64,000 bases of DNA from Chlorobiota bacterium (GTDB lineage: Bacteria > Bacteroidota > Ignavibacteria > OLB7): contig JADJXR010000001.1 in NCBI GenBank assembly GCA_016710285.1, forward strand, positions 682,001 to 746,000, read 5' to 3'. Within the stretch, counting starts at the first letter, position 1, and every line of letters starts with the position of its first letter. The notes beneath the pieces are model-generated. The model worked only from the letters and a program-made list of their open reading frames with translations, was not told where the DNA came from and did no database searches. The position numbers and the translations under genes were made by a program. Positions 9,162 to 18,435 of the stretch are shown piece after piece.

Positions 9162-11729
9162 TTAGCTGCTCACTTTCTTCCCTCTTCCCCGTTTCGGTTT
9201 TTTCTCCGGCGGGTTGGCGCGGCGTTCTTCAATCAGTGCCACGGCTTCCTCGATTGTTAGCTCTTCAACCGGGCGATTTTTGGGAACCGGCGCGTTGACC
9301 TCGCCATGCTTCAGATATGGCCCGTAGCGGCCAACGTACGCCTCCACCGGCGCACCATCCAACGGGTGGTTTCCGATAATTCTGAGGATGCCCCGCTTCC
9401 CTTGCCCCAGCTTTTTCAACTCCAACAACTCCAACGCGCGCGGCAGCTGAATGGACAACACGTCGTCGGTGGATTTCAGCGAAGCAAACTCCCCGGCGTG
9501 CGTCACGAACGGCCCGAATCGCCCAATCCCCACTTTCACCGCCTCGTCGCTTTCGGGGTGATAGCCCAGCGTGCGGGGAAGCTCCACCAACCCAATCGCT
9601 TGCTCCAGCGTGATGCTCTCCGGCGTGACCCCTTTCGGCAAGGTGGTCCGCACAACTTTGGGGGCATCGTCCTCCCCCAACTGGACGTAGGCCCCGTACG
9701 GGCCGGTCTTCACATAAATCGGAAGGTTCGTCACCGGGTGGCGGCCAAATTCTTCCGCGCCGGAAAGTTTGCGGCGCACAATCAATTCCGCTTGTTCGAC
9801 GGTTAGATCCGCGGGGCCGATGGTGTCGGGCAGCGAGACCCGCAACGGGTCATCGCCGTTCTCCGCCGGCTTCTCCAGATACGCCCCAAACCGCCCCACG
9901 CGGACATCGGCATCAAGGTCGTCGAACTGGATGGTGCAGGCTTCGCGTGGGTCAATCTTCTCCTCCTGTTTTTTCACTTGCTCCTCCAACCCCTCGGTCC
10001 CGCCATAGAAGTTTTTGAGATATGGCAACCACTCCGCATCGCCGCTGGCGATGTCGTCCAGGGTCTGCTCCATCTGGGCGGTGAACCCAAGGTCCACAAG
10101 GCGCGGGAAGTATTGCTCCAGCAGCGATGTGACAGCAATCGCCGTAAACGTGGGGACCAGCTGCGATCCAGCTTTGCGGGCGTAGCCGCGATCCTGAATT
10201 GTGTTGATGATGCTGGCGTAGGTGCTGGGGCGTCCGATTCCTTCGCGCTCAAGGGATTGAACCAATGCGGCTTCGGTGTAGCGTGCCGGCGGCTTGGTCT
10301 CGTGGCCAATCGGCTGAAGGTCACGGCACTCCAGGGGGATGCCGCTGGCAAGCTGCGGAAGCGGTGTGTCGCGGTCCTCAAGGGTTGCCTCGGGGTCGTC
10401 GCTCCCTTCCACGTAGGCGCGGAAGAATCCGGGGAACTCCACCCGCTTCCCCATTGCTCGGAATGTTGCGTCGGCAGCCTGCACCGCGACGCTGGTGAAA
10501 CGGATGCGCGCCTCGGCCATTTGGGTGGCCATTGCCCGCATCCAGATCAGGTCGTAGAGTGCCGCCTCAACCCCCTCCAAACCAAGGTCTGGCGACGTTG
10601 GCATGTGGGTTCCGGCCGGGCGGATTGCTTCGTGAGCTTCCTGCGCAGCCTTGCTTTTGGTGGTGAATTGGCGCGGGCTTCCGCTCAGGTACTCGGCCCC
10701 GTACTTCCCTTGCACCGCCTCGCGAATTGCGTGGATTGCCGACTCCGACAAATGCACCGAATCGGTACGCATGTAGGTGATGAAACCGCGCTCGTACAGC
10801 CGCTGCGCGCAACGCATGGTATCCTGGGCACTAAGCCCCAACTTCCGGTTTGCCTCCTGCTGCATGGTGGAAGTGGTGAACGGGGGCGCGGGGGCGCGGA
10901 CCTCCACTTTTTCTTCCACATCGCCAACGCGCCACGCGGCATTCAGCAACCGCTGCTGAAGCTGGCGCGACTCCGCCTCGCCAAGCAGAAGGACATCACG
11001 CCCTGCGGCGATGTGGCCGGTGTCGGGGTCGAAGTCTTTTCCGATTGCCAGCCGCTGCCCGCCAAGTGCCACCATGATTGCCTCGAACTCACCACCGGAA
11101 GCCGCAAGGGTTGCCTTCAGATCCCAGTACGTTCCGCTGTGGAACCGGCGGCGCTCAAGCTCACGATTCACCAGCAACCGCACCGCCACCGATTGCACCC
11201 GCCCTGCGGAAAGCCCACGTGCGATTTTTTTCCAGAGGAGCGGGGAAAGGGTGTAGCCGTACAAGCGGTCAAGGATGCGGCGGGTTTCTTGGGCGCGGAC
11301 CAAACGGTCGTCAACGGTGCGGGTGTTCTGCAGCGCTTCCTTGATTGCTTCCTCGGTGATCTCATGGAACACCATCCGCCGCACCGGGACCTTCGGTTTC
11401 AGAATCTCCAGAAGATGCCAGCCGATAGATTCCCCCTCGCGGTCCTCGTCGGTTGCGACAATCAACTCATCGGCTTCCTTCAATGCGGCCTTCAGCCGTT
11501 TTATCACCTCTTGTTTTTGGGCAGGGATGATGTAGAGGGGGGAAAAATCTTCCTCCACATCAACGCCAATGCGTGCCCACTTTGCTTTCTTCAAGGCCGC
11601 AGGAATGTCGGCAGCTTTTGCCGGAAGGTCCCGCACGCTCCCCATCGAAGCCTCCACCTGGTATTCCGGCGGAAGGAATGTTTTGATGGTTTTTGCCTTG
11701 GTCGGAGATTCTACGATAACAAGCTTCAT
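9162..11729 (-). CDS. topA: DNA topoisomerase I (type IA)
   Basis: An 855-residue type IA topoisomerase that relaxes negative supercoils. The N-terminal TOPRIM domain starts at residue 1 (LVIVESPTKAKTI) and carries the acidic triad segment ATDEDREGE (92-100). The catalytic tyrosine is Y319, in RGFITYMRTDS. The C-terminal third carries repeated GxFGxYL / GPYGAYVQ / GRFGPFV / GRYGPYLK units, the topoisomerase C-terminal repeats found in many bacteria instead of four-cysteine zinc ribbons. No zinc-ribbon cysteines are present. The last 20 residues are Lys/Arg rich. The gene is on the same strand as the envelope lipoprotein gene upstream, 195 bp apart. Confidence 0.95.
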   Translation of the reverse strand: MKLVIVESPTKAKTIKTFLPPEYQVEASMGSVRDLPAKAADIPAALKKAKWARIGVDVEEDFSPLYIIPAQKQEVIKRLKAALKEADELIVATDEDREGESIGWHLLEILKPKVPVRRMVFHEITEEAIKEALQNTRTVDDRLVRAQETRRILDRLYGYTLSPLLWKKIARGLSAGRVQSVAVRLLVNRELERRRFHSGTYWDLKATLAASGGEFEAIMVALGGQRLAIGKDFDPDTGHIAAGRDVLLLGEAESRQLQQRLLNAAWRVGDVEEKVEVRAPAPPFTTSTMQQEANRKLGLSAQDTMRCAQRLYERGFITYMRTDSVHLSESAIHAIREAVQGKYGAEYLSGSPRQFTTKSKAAQEAHEAIRPAGTHMPTSPDLGLEGVEAALYDLIWMRAMATQMAEARIRFTSVAVQAADATFRAMGKRVEFPGFFRAYVEGSDDPEATLEDRDTPLPQLASGIPLECRDLQPIGHETKPPARYTEAALVQSLEREGIGRPSTYASIINTIQDRGYARKAGSQLVPTFTAIAVTSLLEQYFPRLVDLGFTAQMEQTLDDIASGDAEWLPYLKNFYGGTEGLEEQVKKQEEKIDPREACTIQFDDLDADVRVGRFGAYLEKPAENGDDPLRVSLPDTIGPADLTVEQAELIVRRKLSGAEEFGRHPVTNLPIYVKTGPYGAYVQLGEDDAPKVVRTTLPKGVTPESITLEQAIGLVELPRTLGYHPESDEAVKVGIGRFGPFVTHAGEFASLKSTDDVLSIQLPRALELLELKKLGQGKRGILRIIGNHPLDGAPVEAYVGRYGPYLKHGEVNAPVPKNRPVEELTIEEAVALIEERRANPPEKKPKRGRGKKVSS

Positions 11730-11924
11730 GTGTGTATTCGTCAGTATATCCAGTCGCCAGGCGAACTGTTTTTTTTATTGAAAAGGTTTCCCGTTAGTAT
11801 GCCATTGCCAATCCGCAGAACGGTGCTGGACCTCTGCGCTTCCCTCCCTCTCTGCTCTTCTTGTTTCGTGCGGGGGGCGCGAACCATTTCCCATCTGCTT
11901 TCCATCTACTTTCCATCGCTGCCA

Positions 11925-12704
11925 TTACTCCACAAACCTCACCCCAATGCCTGCAAACACCATTCCTTCTATCTGGTTGGTTGAGGGATTTCCCCCGATA
12001 ACCCCGCTTAGCTCAAGGGCGATTCGGCGGTTGTTGCGGTCAAGGGTCCAGCCGATGTACGGGGTCCAGAAAACGCGATCATCATAAACCTGCTTCACCA
12101 CGGTTTCGTAGTCGCGGGCGGTGACGAACGTTTCATCCGAATAGAGCCATGTGCTTTTAACGCCGCAGTAGAAACTGCTGGAATCGAAGGCCCAGGTGTA
12201 GCCAATCCCTCCGCTCAGCCCGTAGCTGCCATATATCCCAGCAATGCTGGTGGAATCAAAAAAGAAATGCTCGTTGAACACCCATCGCGCACCGTAGCCG
12301 ATTCCGCCAAGCTGAACCGCCATTTTATGATTGCCCTCGCGCCCAAACAGCATCTGTTTTATGCCAACCGCCACCCCAACATCAACCGTCTCGAAATATC
12401 CCGCAGCAAGCCCAAATAGTAGATATGGAGTTGCCACGGTCCAGGCCGAAACGCTGGCATCGGTGGTGTTGGTTACTGCCACATCGGCCCTTCCGATTAG
12501 GTAGGGAATCGAAAGCGCGTTGGTCATCGTCCAGCTGGAGTCGCGATAGAGGTTCGGCACGTCGGGGCCGAATCCAACTCCATATCCCCCAGCTGTTTTG
12601 CCGGACCCCAGCGTCTCGGCGTTCTGCAGCTCCAACGTGTTGATTGCCGTGCAGCCGCACAAGAATGCCGCAAGCCAAGCCGCTGCAACAATGGAGCGAA
12701 GCAT
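11925..12704 (-). CDS. Putative outer-membrane lipoprotein with beta-rich body
   Basis: The protein is 259 residues from the chosen start. The ATG at 12704 is preferred over 12776 because an AAAGGA motif lies 5 nt upstream of it and a lipoprotein signal (MLRSIVAAAWLAAFLCGC) starts exactly there, with C18 as the likely lipidated residue. The rest alternates short hydrophobic strands with Gly/Tyr/Ser turns, for example YGARWVFNEHFFFD and IGYTWAFDSSSFYCG, and ends in a terminal strand (GIGVRF, then VE). This looks like a small outer-membrane beta-barrel. No family recognised. The neighbours (GH57 gene upstream, topA downstream) do not point to a function. Confidence 0.6.
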   Translation of the reverse strand: MLRSIVAAAWLAAFLCGCTAINTLELQNAETLGSGKTAGGYGVGFGPDVPNLYRDSSWTMTNALSIPYLIGRADVAVTNTTDASVSAWTVATPYLLFGLAAGYFETVDVGVAVGIKQMLFGREGNHKMAVQLGGIGYGARWVFNEHFFFDSTSIAGIYGSYGLSGGIGYTWAFDSSSFYCGVKSTWLYSDETFVTARDYETVVKQVYDDRVFWTPYIGWTLDRNNRRIALELSGVIGGNPSTNQIEGMVFAGIGVRFVE

Positions 12705-12817
12705 AGTATCCTTTGGTTGTGTGCCCCGTGTTGGATATGCAGATTGAAGGAACATGGGCTCCCGTTTCTGCATCAATCACCAATCCTATTCCCTCCTCAT
12801 CCCCCTGCGTTTTCTCC

Positions 12818-15112
12818 TCACTCTATCTCTTCCCTTTTTGAAGTTGCTGCGGCTTTGCGGAGTGCTTCGGCGGATTGCTCATCTTCCTCAATCACCTGCT
12901 CCAGCTCGGTAAACAGCTCGCTAATTGTGGGCGCGCTCTCGGCTGGCAAGGCGGCCGGGGTTGGCGTGCTGGCCCGGGGGGCCCGGGCGGCCTTCGCTTT
13001 CCCCTTTTCGGTTGCTTCGGGTTCGGTTGCTCCGGGGCTGGCATCTTCGGGCTGAACTTCCACCGCTTCCGTTTCCGATTCGGCCTCTGCGTTCTCTTCG
13101 TGTTCAGGCAGCTGAGCCTCTGGGCGGACGATTGCGCTGCGGCTTGGCTCTGCCATTTCTTGCGGAGCAATTTCGGCGATTGACTCGTTGGCCGGGGGTT
13201 GCTCTATTGTTCCGGCGGAGCGGGCAATCCGGTAGCTAAGCGGGACCTCCACCTTCTGCGATTCCTCGGATTGCGGAACGGCAGGAAGCACGCGCGCCGT
13301 GGCAGGCTCTGGCTTTGCTGCGGACGTTAGCCCTGCTTGGCTGACGGCATTTTCTTCCGGGCCAAAAATTTCGTTCTCTTCGCCGTCGCCATCCGGCTCC
13401 AGCGACGACATCCGCTCCCACAGCGAAAGGTCAATGTCGTCGAAAATACGATCCTGGGCTTCAAGTCGAAGCAGTTGCTGGAACTGCTCGAAGGTCATCG
13501 GCAAGCCCTGGCGCAGCTGCTCGATGAACTCAATTAAGAATTGCGCGTTCTCATAATGCCCCTGGAATCGCCGCGTGGCGTAGTCCTTGGCCGACTCGGT
13601 CGAGATAAGGAATTGCCAATCGGAAGATTGCTGCAACAGCAGTTCGCGGGCAAGCTGTTTCAGCACGCGCTCTTCCAGCAACTGCTCCTTGTCGTGGGTG
13701 CTGATAAGCTCCACAAGCCTTGCTTCAATCTCGTACAGCAGTGGCCAGGTCCATTGTGTTTCCTCGTTCAGCCACACTTTATGATGCCCCCCTTCTCCCC
13801 ACGATCCCTCGGGAATCTGGATCACAACGCCTGGTGTTTTTGCGTCCAACTCCTGTGGCGCGGTGCGCAACCGGACGTTTGGGTTGTTGGAAAGGCGGCG
13901 GATCACCTCCCCCAAAAACCGTGGCCCCTCGAACCACCAATGGCCAAACAGCTCGGTATCGAACGGAGCCGAAAGGGTCCCCTCGCGCCCGGTGGCGTTG
14001 CGGTAGCGGCGCATCCGTTCTTCCACAACCCGCACAAAATGGTCCGCCTGGGCGCGGATGCGTGCGCCAACGTAATCGGGGCGATACCGCTGCTTGTCGC
14101 CAAGGTCCGCGCGCGAGTCGGTAACGCGCCAGTAGCGCATTCCATTGTTATGATGCTTCTTGTGGAACTCCAAATACTCAGGGTCGCCCGGGTAGCCAAA
14201 CGCCCCGCTCCAGACCTGCAACGTGGTTTCTGCGTCGCGGGTGAAGACCACTGCGGTTCCGGCTTCATCATCGCCAGCCGAGCAGATTCGGTACAAGTCG
14301 TGCACGGCGCGGGAGTCCTGCAGGTCCAGATAGCGGCTGCCGTCGCGGCTTAGCTCCCACTCGTGGCCGAACTGGTTAAGGAAACGGTCCAGCGGGATTC
14401 CGGCGCGGGTCAGGTGGCTATCCACCACGGTGTATTCCAACCCATGCCGGGCAAGGGTCTGTTCGATTCCATCACGCTGGATCGGCTTGGCATCGGGGCT
14501 GAAGACGGGCGGGGTCCAAAGGTAGCTTGGGCGGTAGGCGCATTCCGGCATCCAAATGCCACGCGGGCGTTGCCCAAAATGGCGTTCGTGAACCTGGGCG
14601 GCAAGTGCCACCTGCGCGTTCACACTCTCCTCACGGCTTAGCAGCGGCAGATAGCCATGGGTTACGCCGCAGGTCTGGATTGCAATGGCTTCCTTCTCCA
14701 GCAGCTGGCGGAACGCCGCCACAAGGTCGCGCCCGTACCGCAGGTTGAAATCCATTTTGCGCGCCATGTACCAACCAAGCCAGAACTGCGAAAGCTCAAG
14801 GTATCCGCTCTCCTCGGGGCGTTCCAGGAAGTACTCATAATCGGCGTAGGCCGCCTTGATTTTTTCGTCGAAGTACTCGTTCAGGATTTCCGGGAACTCG
14901 GGGTCCGCCAATTGCTCCACCACCACTGGGGAGAGTGAGATGGTGATGGTTGGCGAGATTCCTTCGCTTACCAAATTCCAGCACTCGTTCAAGATTGGGA
15001 TGTAGCATTCCGCCGCCGCTTCCGATAACCAATCGGTGCCATGCGGCCATTTGCTGTGCCGCAGGACGTAGGGAAGATGCGTGTGCAGAATGAGAACAAA
15101 CGAGCCGTCCAC
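12818..15112 (-). CDS. GH57 1,4-alpha-glucan branching enzyme (DUF1957 type)
   Basis: A GH57 enzyme that builds alpha-1,6 branches in glycogen-like glucans. The catalytic domain begins at the FVLILHTHLPYV strand. The nucleophile is E190 (GIWMPECAYRP) and the general acid is D385 (APFDTELFGHWWFEG). The DUF1957 helical domain follows to about residue 560. The last ~200 residues are an acidic Glu/Pro/Ala-rich extension without recognisable fold, absent from typical branching enzymes (about 520-560 aa). Start choice: the GTG at 15112 places the start immediately before the first conserved strand. An upstream in-frame ATG at 15187 lies inside a strong hairpin (15168-15217) and adds 25 unrelated residues. 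Neither start has a clear Shine-Dalgarno. The gene follows DUF3467 and the TPR gene on the same strand. Confidence 0.8.
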   Translation of the reverse strand: MDGSFVLILHTHLPYVLRHSKWPHGTDWLSEAAAECYIPILNECWNLVSEGISPTITISLSPVVVEQLADPEFPEILNEYFDEKIKAAYADYEYFLERPEESGYLELSQFWLGWYMARKMDFNLRYGRDLVAAFRQLLEKEAIAIQTCGVTHGYLPLLSREESVNAQVALAAQVHERHFGQRPRGIWMPECAYRPSYLWTPPVFSPDAKPIQRDGIEQTLARHGLEYTVVDSHLTRAGIPLDRFLNQFGHEWELSRDGSRYLDLQDSRAVHDLYRICSAGDDEAGTAVVFTRDAETTLQVWSGAFGYPGDPEYLEFHKKHHNNGMRYWRVTDSRADLGDKQRYRPDYVGARIRAQADHFVRVVEERMRRYRNATGREGTLSAPFDTELFGHWWFEGPRFLGEVIRRLSNNPNVRLRTAPQELDAKTPGVVIQIPEGSWGEGGHHKVWLNEETQWTWPLLYEIEARLVELISTHDKEQLLEERVLKQLARELLLQQSSDWQFLISTESAKDYATRRFQGHYENAQFLIEFIEQLRQGLPMTFEQFQQLLRLEAQDRIFDDIDLSLWERMSSLEPDGDGEENEIFGPEENAVSQAGLTSAAKPEPATARVLPAVPQSEESQKVEVPLSYRIARSAGTIEQPPANESIAEIAPQEMAEPSRSAIVRPEAQLPEHEENAEAESETEAVEVQPEDASPGATEPEATEKGKAKAARAPRASTPTPAALPAESAPTISELFTELEQVIEEDEQSAEALRKAAATSKREEIE

Positions 15113-15167
15113 AAGGGTTGACGTTTTGTGTGAATAGGAGCAGGAAAATATCGAAGCGGTAAGAAGC

Positions 15168-15217
15168 GCACGGCGGGCACTGCCCAAAGTAGCAAGTGCT
15201 CGCCGTGCACTTTTTTT
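15168..15217 (+). terminator. Terminator-like hairpin with no plus-strand gene upstream
   Basis: A GCACGGCG...CGCCGTGC stem, with inner GCACT/AGTGC pairing, is followed after AC by seven T on the plus strand. All neighbouring genes are on the minus strand. It lies between DUF3467 and the GH57 gene, so it may end DUF3467 transcripts or block antisense transcription. Confidence 0.55.
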
Positions 15218-15291
15218 GTGTCATCCCCGCTCAGTCCACAGGTTCGTTGGTTGCTGTGGCCCGGGGTGGTTCCCCTTCTTCGTGCCGATGC

Positions 15292-15612
15292 TTAGTGGAA
15301 GGTCTCGCCAGTATCGGGGAAGGTGAAGTTTGGTCCGGCGTTGTTCAGTTGGATTTCGCCGTACTGCGCTTCGTACTTGTTGATGTTGTCCATCAGTGCG
15401 TTCAGGAACAGGCGCGCGTGCTGCGGTGTCATCACGATGCGTGCATGAACGCGAGCGCGGGGAACGCCCGGCAGGATACGGGTGAAGTCCATCACAAACT
15501 CGGCCGGCGAGTGGCTGATAATCGCCAGGTTGGAGTAGATGCCTTCGGCCTCTTTCTCCCCTAACTCGATGTTGATTTGCTGGCCTTGTGATTGATCGTT
15601 GTTGTTGTCCAT
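15292..15612 (-). CDS. DUF3467 domain protein
   Basis: A 106-residue small soluble protein matching the DUF3467 family layout: a polar Gln/Asn N-tail, an INIELGEKEAEGIYSNLA strand, an SPAEFVMDF turn, then ARVHARIVMTPQHARLFLNAL and a terminal helix (NALMDNINKYEAQYGEI). The family is widespread in bacteria and archaea and has no established biochemical role. The gene lies 87 bp after the TPR gene and ~180 bp before the GH57 gene on the same strand, so it may be part of that transcript. Length fits the family (about 90-110 aa). Confidence 0.85.
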   Translation of the reverse strand: MDNNNDQSQGQQINIELGEKEAEGIYSNLAIISHSPAEFVMDFTRILPGVPRARVHARIVMTPQHARLFLNALMDNINKYEAQYGEIQLNNAGPNFTFPDTGETFH

Positions 15613-15699
15613 TGTTGATTATTGGTTATTGGGAAAGTGTTGCACGCTCTGGTATCACCTGCTGAGTCGTTAGGCAAAAACGGTCCTTGCCTCCTATCC

Positions 15700-17220
15700 T
15701 TATCCACCCAGTTCGCTTGCCTTTTTGTCGGCAGCTTCCGCTTTTTTGCCGTCGCCGATAATGGCATACAGGCGGCTTAACCTGCGCCAGTAATCGGCGG
15801 TGCGGGCGTTGTCGCCAACGTTCTCCACGGCTTCCATTTCGCGGACTGCGTTTTTCAGGTTGTCGGTCTCGCCAAGCACGTCGTACAGGTTGGCAAGCTC
15901 CCCTAACAGCTGGTAATCGCCACGGCGTGCGGGGATTGCCTTCAACTGCTCAAAGTATTTTTTGGATTCGCGAAGCGGCTTCCGGTACTGCTCGATTTGG
16001 TCGGCGGTGGGCTTCCCTTTCGATGCCTCGCGGATTTCTTCCTGCTTCCGTGCACCCAAGTTTTTGTACACCGCACCCAAGTTGAACAGCGCGGTCTGCA
16101 GGGCCTTGTCGTCGCTTGGCAAACCCAACGTCAGAACCTTGCCGAACTGCTCAATGGCTTTGTCGTACTGCTTTTGCTCGTTATACAGGTTGCCGTAATT
16201 GATGTACGGGCGCGGGTTCTTGGGGTCGCGGCGGATCTGCTCGTCCAGGGCTTTCATCGCTTCATCGGTCCGCTTGGTGGCCACATAAATTTCGGCAACA
16301 ATCTCCCCGATGTCGTCGCGGCTTGCGTCAAGCTGCTCAACGGTGCGCAGGTACTTCAACGCCTCGTCGAACTTCTTGGGATCGCTTTCGGCGGCGTTGT
16401 AGGCCTGCACCCCAAGCGAGTACCAGGGGGATGAACGGATGGTGTTGCCAAGCTGCTGGCGGATAATCTCCGGCGTTTTGTCGCTGGTGCTGTAGAACTT
16501 CCAGCCTTCCACCACCGAGGCTTCGCCAGGCTTTTCCGCTGGCCCAAAATAGACGTAGAGATTTTTCGCTTTGTAGAACGCGAACCCGCCCACGGAATCC
16601 ACCACTTGCGCGGCATCGGGCTTGCCGGCGCGGGCTTCAAGCTGGCTTCGGTTCAGCCCCAAGGCCAGGCCCATTTCCAAGCCCGGGGTAACGTCGCGGC
16701 CAGCAACTTCGGCATACTGCTGGTAGGTTTTTGTGGTCATCGCCTCATCCTTCAAGCCAAGATAGACCTGGGCGCGAAGGAAGGTGTTCTCCGGGTAATT
16801 TTTCCGAAGCATCTCTGCCGAATCCAACTCCTTCAAGGCTTGGGAGTAGCTGTTGTTGTTGTAGTCCCGCAAGGCCGCGTTGAATTTGTTCAGCCAGCCA
16901 TTAAAGCGGCGTGCGGCGATGTCCTGCCGCTGGCCATCGCTGATGGATGCCGATGGAGTCGCCTCCGCTTTGGCGTAGGCTTCGTCCATCTCCACCCAGC
17001 GGCTTTGGTCGTTGTAGATGTCGCCAAGAAGCAACCACGCTTCGGTATTTCCTGGGCGGGCGGCAACCTCTTTCGTCAAGGCTTCTTCCGCCTTCTTGTA
17101 GTCTTTGGATTTCAGTGCCACCCGTGCAGTCGTCACTTCGCTAGAGGCGCACTCGAAGCCGCTGAACGCCAGATAGAGCGTTGCGGCACACAGCAGCAGC
17201 AGGGAACGGGAAAGGTTCAT
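15700..17220 (-). CDS. Exported TPR-repeat protein
   Basis: A 506-residue protein. Residues 1-24 form a hydrophobic export signal ending SGFEC; the cysteine may be lipidated, although the lipobox is not canonical. The body contains several tetratricopeptide-like helical pairs. They lie near residues 35-85 (KSKDYKKAEEALTKEV, NTEAWLLLGDIYNDQ), 130-170 and 270-400 (NPRPYINYGNLYNEQKQYDK), with another near the C-terminus (YLAIIGDGKKAEAA-type). TPR arrays are protein-interaction scaffolds; an envelope assembly role is plausible but not demonstrated. It is the most upstream gene of a same-strand series that continues to DUF3467 and the GH57 enzyme. Confidence 0.75.
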   Translation of the reverse strand: MNLSRSLLLLCAATLYLAFSGFECASSEVTTARVALKSKDYKKAEEALTKEVAARPGNTEAWLLLGDIYNDQSRWVEMDEAYAKAEATPSASISDGQRQDIAARRFNGWLNKFNAALRDYNNNSYSQALKELDSAEMLRKNYPENTFLRAQVYLGLKDEAMTTKTYQQYAEVAGRDVTPGLEMGLALGLNRSQLEARAGKPDAAQVVDSVGGFAFYKAKNLYVYFGPAEKPGEASVVEGWKFYSTSDKTPEIIRQQLGNTIRSSPWYSLGVQAYNAAESDPKKFDEALKYLRTVEQLDASRDDIGEIVAEIYVATKRTDEAMKALDEQIRRDPKNPRPYINYGNLYNEQKQYDKAIEQFGKVLTLGLPSDDKALQTALFNLGAVYKNLGARKQEEIREASKGKPTADQIEQYRKPLRESKKYFEQLKAIPARRGDYQLLGELANLYDVLGETDNLKNAVREMEAVENVGDNARTADYWRRLSRLYAIIGDGKKAEAADKKASELGG

Positions 17221-17237
17221 ACCACAGATCGGTTTAT

Positions 17238-17265
17238 CAGTTGCTGGGAATCAGTTGCTGGGAAT
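17238..17265. repeat. 14-bp perfect tandem duplication upstream of the TPR gene
   Basis: TCAGTTGCTGGGAA occurs twice back to back in the leader region of the TPR gene. It may be a recent slippage duplication; a regulatory role is not evident. Confidence 0.7.
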
Positions 17266-17434
17266 CAAATTGTTGACTATTCCAACCTGCTTGGCAACAA
17301 TAGCGCAGGGGCAGCCCACAATTTGGCCGCCAAACCTAACCATTTGCCCGCGCCGGAGCAAGGTTCTTCCATATTACAGTATCTCAAAGTGTAGGCGGCC
17401 AAAGCCAACGGCTGGCGACGGTGGGAAGTTTGTT

Positions 17435-17442
17435 TAGCTTTG
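17435..17442 (+). promoter_or_regulatory. Possible -7 promoter element for the transketolase operon
   Basis: TAGCTTTG followed by CAG matches the Bacteroidota TAnnTTTG -7 consensus 109 bp before the transketolase start. No good TTG at -33 spacing was seen. Confidence 0.4.
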
Positions 17443-17550
17443 CAGAGCAATCAGTTGGCGGCTGCCCGGGGTTCCGATGCCCCGCCGCCGGAACCGATTC
17501 CAGCCGTTAGTCTGAACTTCACACGACCGTTTTTCCATACCGCTGTTCCC

Positions 17551-18390
17551 ATGCCATATTCCAACGAACGTCACTCGCCAGAGAAGTTAGCCGAGATTGC
17601 CCGCGAGATTCGCCGCGACATCATCCGATCGCTTGTGGTGGCGAAATCCGGCCACTCCGGCGGCCCGCTTGGCTCGGCCGATATTTTTGCCGTCCTGTAC
17701 ATGGGCGGCGTGATGAACCACGACCCGCAAAACCCCGCAAAACCCGGGCGGGACCGCTTTATCCTTTCGGCTGGCCATATGTGCCCGGTGCTGTACGCCA
17801 CGCTTGCAAACGCTGGGTTCTTCCCAAAAAGCGAGCTGCTGACGCTCCGCAAATTTGGCAGCCGGCTGCAGGGGCACCCCGGGCGCGACATGCACCTTCC
17901 CGGAATCGAAAGCAGCACGGGATCGCTGGGGCAAGGCCTCTCGATTGCCGTTGGGATGGCAATGTCCGATAAACTTGTGGACCGCAACAATGCCCGCGTG
18001 TACGCCCTTACCGGCGATGGCGAGCTGCAAGAAGGCTCCATCTGGGAAGCGGTGATGTCCGCAGCGCACTATCAGCTGGACAACTTCTGCATGATCGTTG
18101 ACAACAACGACTGCCAGATTGATGGCCGCGTCCCCGACGTGATGAATATCTATCCGCTTCGGGAGAAATTTGAGTCGTTCAACTTCCACGTGATTGAGTG
18201 CGACGGCAACAACACTGCCGAACTTCTTGCCGCATTCGACGAAGCCAAAACCATCAAAGGGAAACCAACCTGCATCATTGCCCGCACCTACATGGGCAAC
18301 GGTGTCAGCTTCATGCAGGATAAGTTTGAATGGCACGGCAAACCCCCAAGCGAAGACCAAGCGAAAGTAGCCTTGGAAGAGCTGGCATAG
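17551..18390 (+). CDS. Transketolase, N-terminal (pyrophosphate-binding) subunit
   Basis: A 279-residue subunit of split transketolase, which transfers two-carbon ketol units in the pentose phosphate pathway. It carries GHSGGPLG (residues 30-37) and the thiamine-diphosphate/Mg motif GDGELQEGS with the downstream NN segment (VDNNDCQIDG). The start at 17551 (MPYSNERHSPE) matches the family. An upstream in-frame ATG at 17440 would overlap the probable -7 element and add a Pro-rich stretch. The partner subunit gene starts 45 bp downstream, so both are co-transcribed. Splitting into two genes is normal in many FCB and other bacteria and is not a frameshift. Confidence 0.93.
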   Translation: MPYSNERHSPEKLAEIAREIRRDIIRSLVVAKSGHSGGPLGSADIFAVLYMGGVMNHDPQNPAKPGRDRFILSAGHMCPVLYATLANAGFFPKSELLTLRKFGSRLQGHPGRDMHLPGIESSTGSLGQGLSIAVGMAMSDKLVDRNNARVYALTGDGELQEGSIWEAVMSAAHYQLDNFCMIVDNNDCQIDGRVPDVMNIYPLREKFESFNFHVIECDGNNTAELLAAFDEAKTIKGKPTCIIARTYMGNGVSFMQDKFEWHGKPPSEDQAKVALEELA

Positions 18391-18435
18391 AAAGGACCAA
18401 GAATCAACAACAGAATCAATAACGCTTTAGATACA

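Noticed and set aside
9978..11984. Long (668-codon) plus-strand open frame opposite topA
   Set aside because: It is antisense to a clear topoisomerase gene, has no recognisable domain or start, and such long frames are common in GC-rich antisense DNA.
17440..17550. Longer transketolase N-terminus starting at 17440
   Set aside because: It overlaps the probable -7 element and adds a Pro-rich stretch unlike the family; 17551 fits better.
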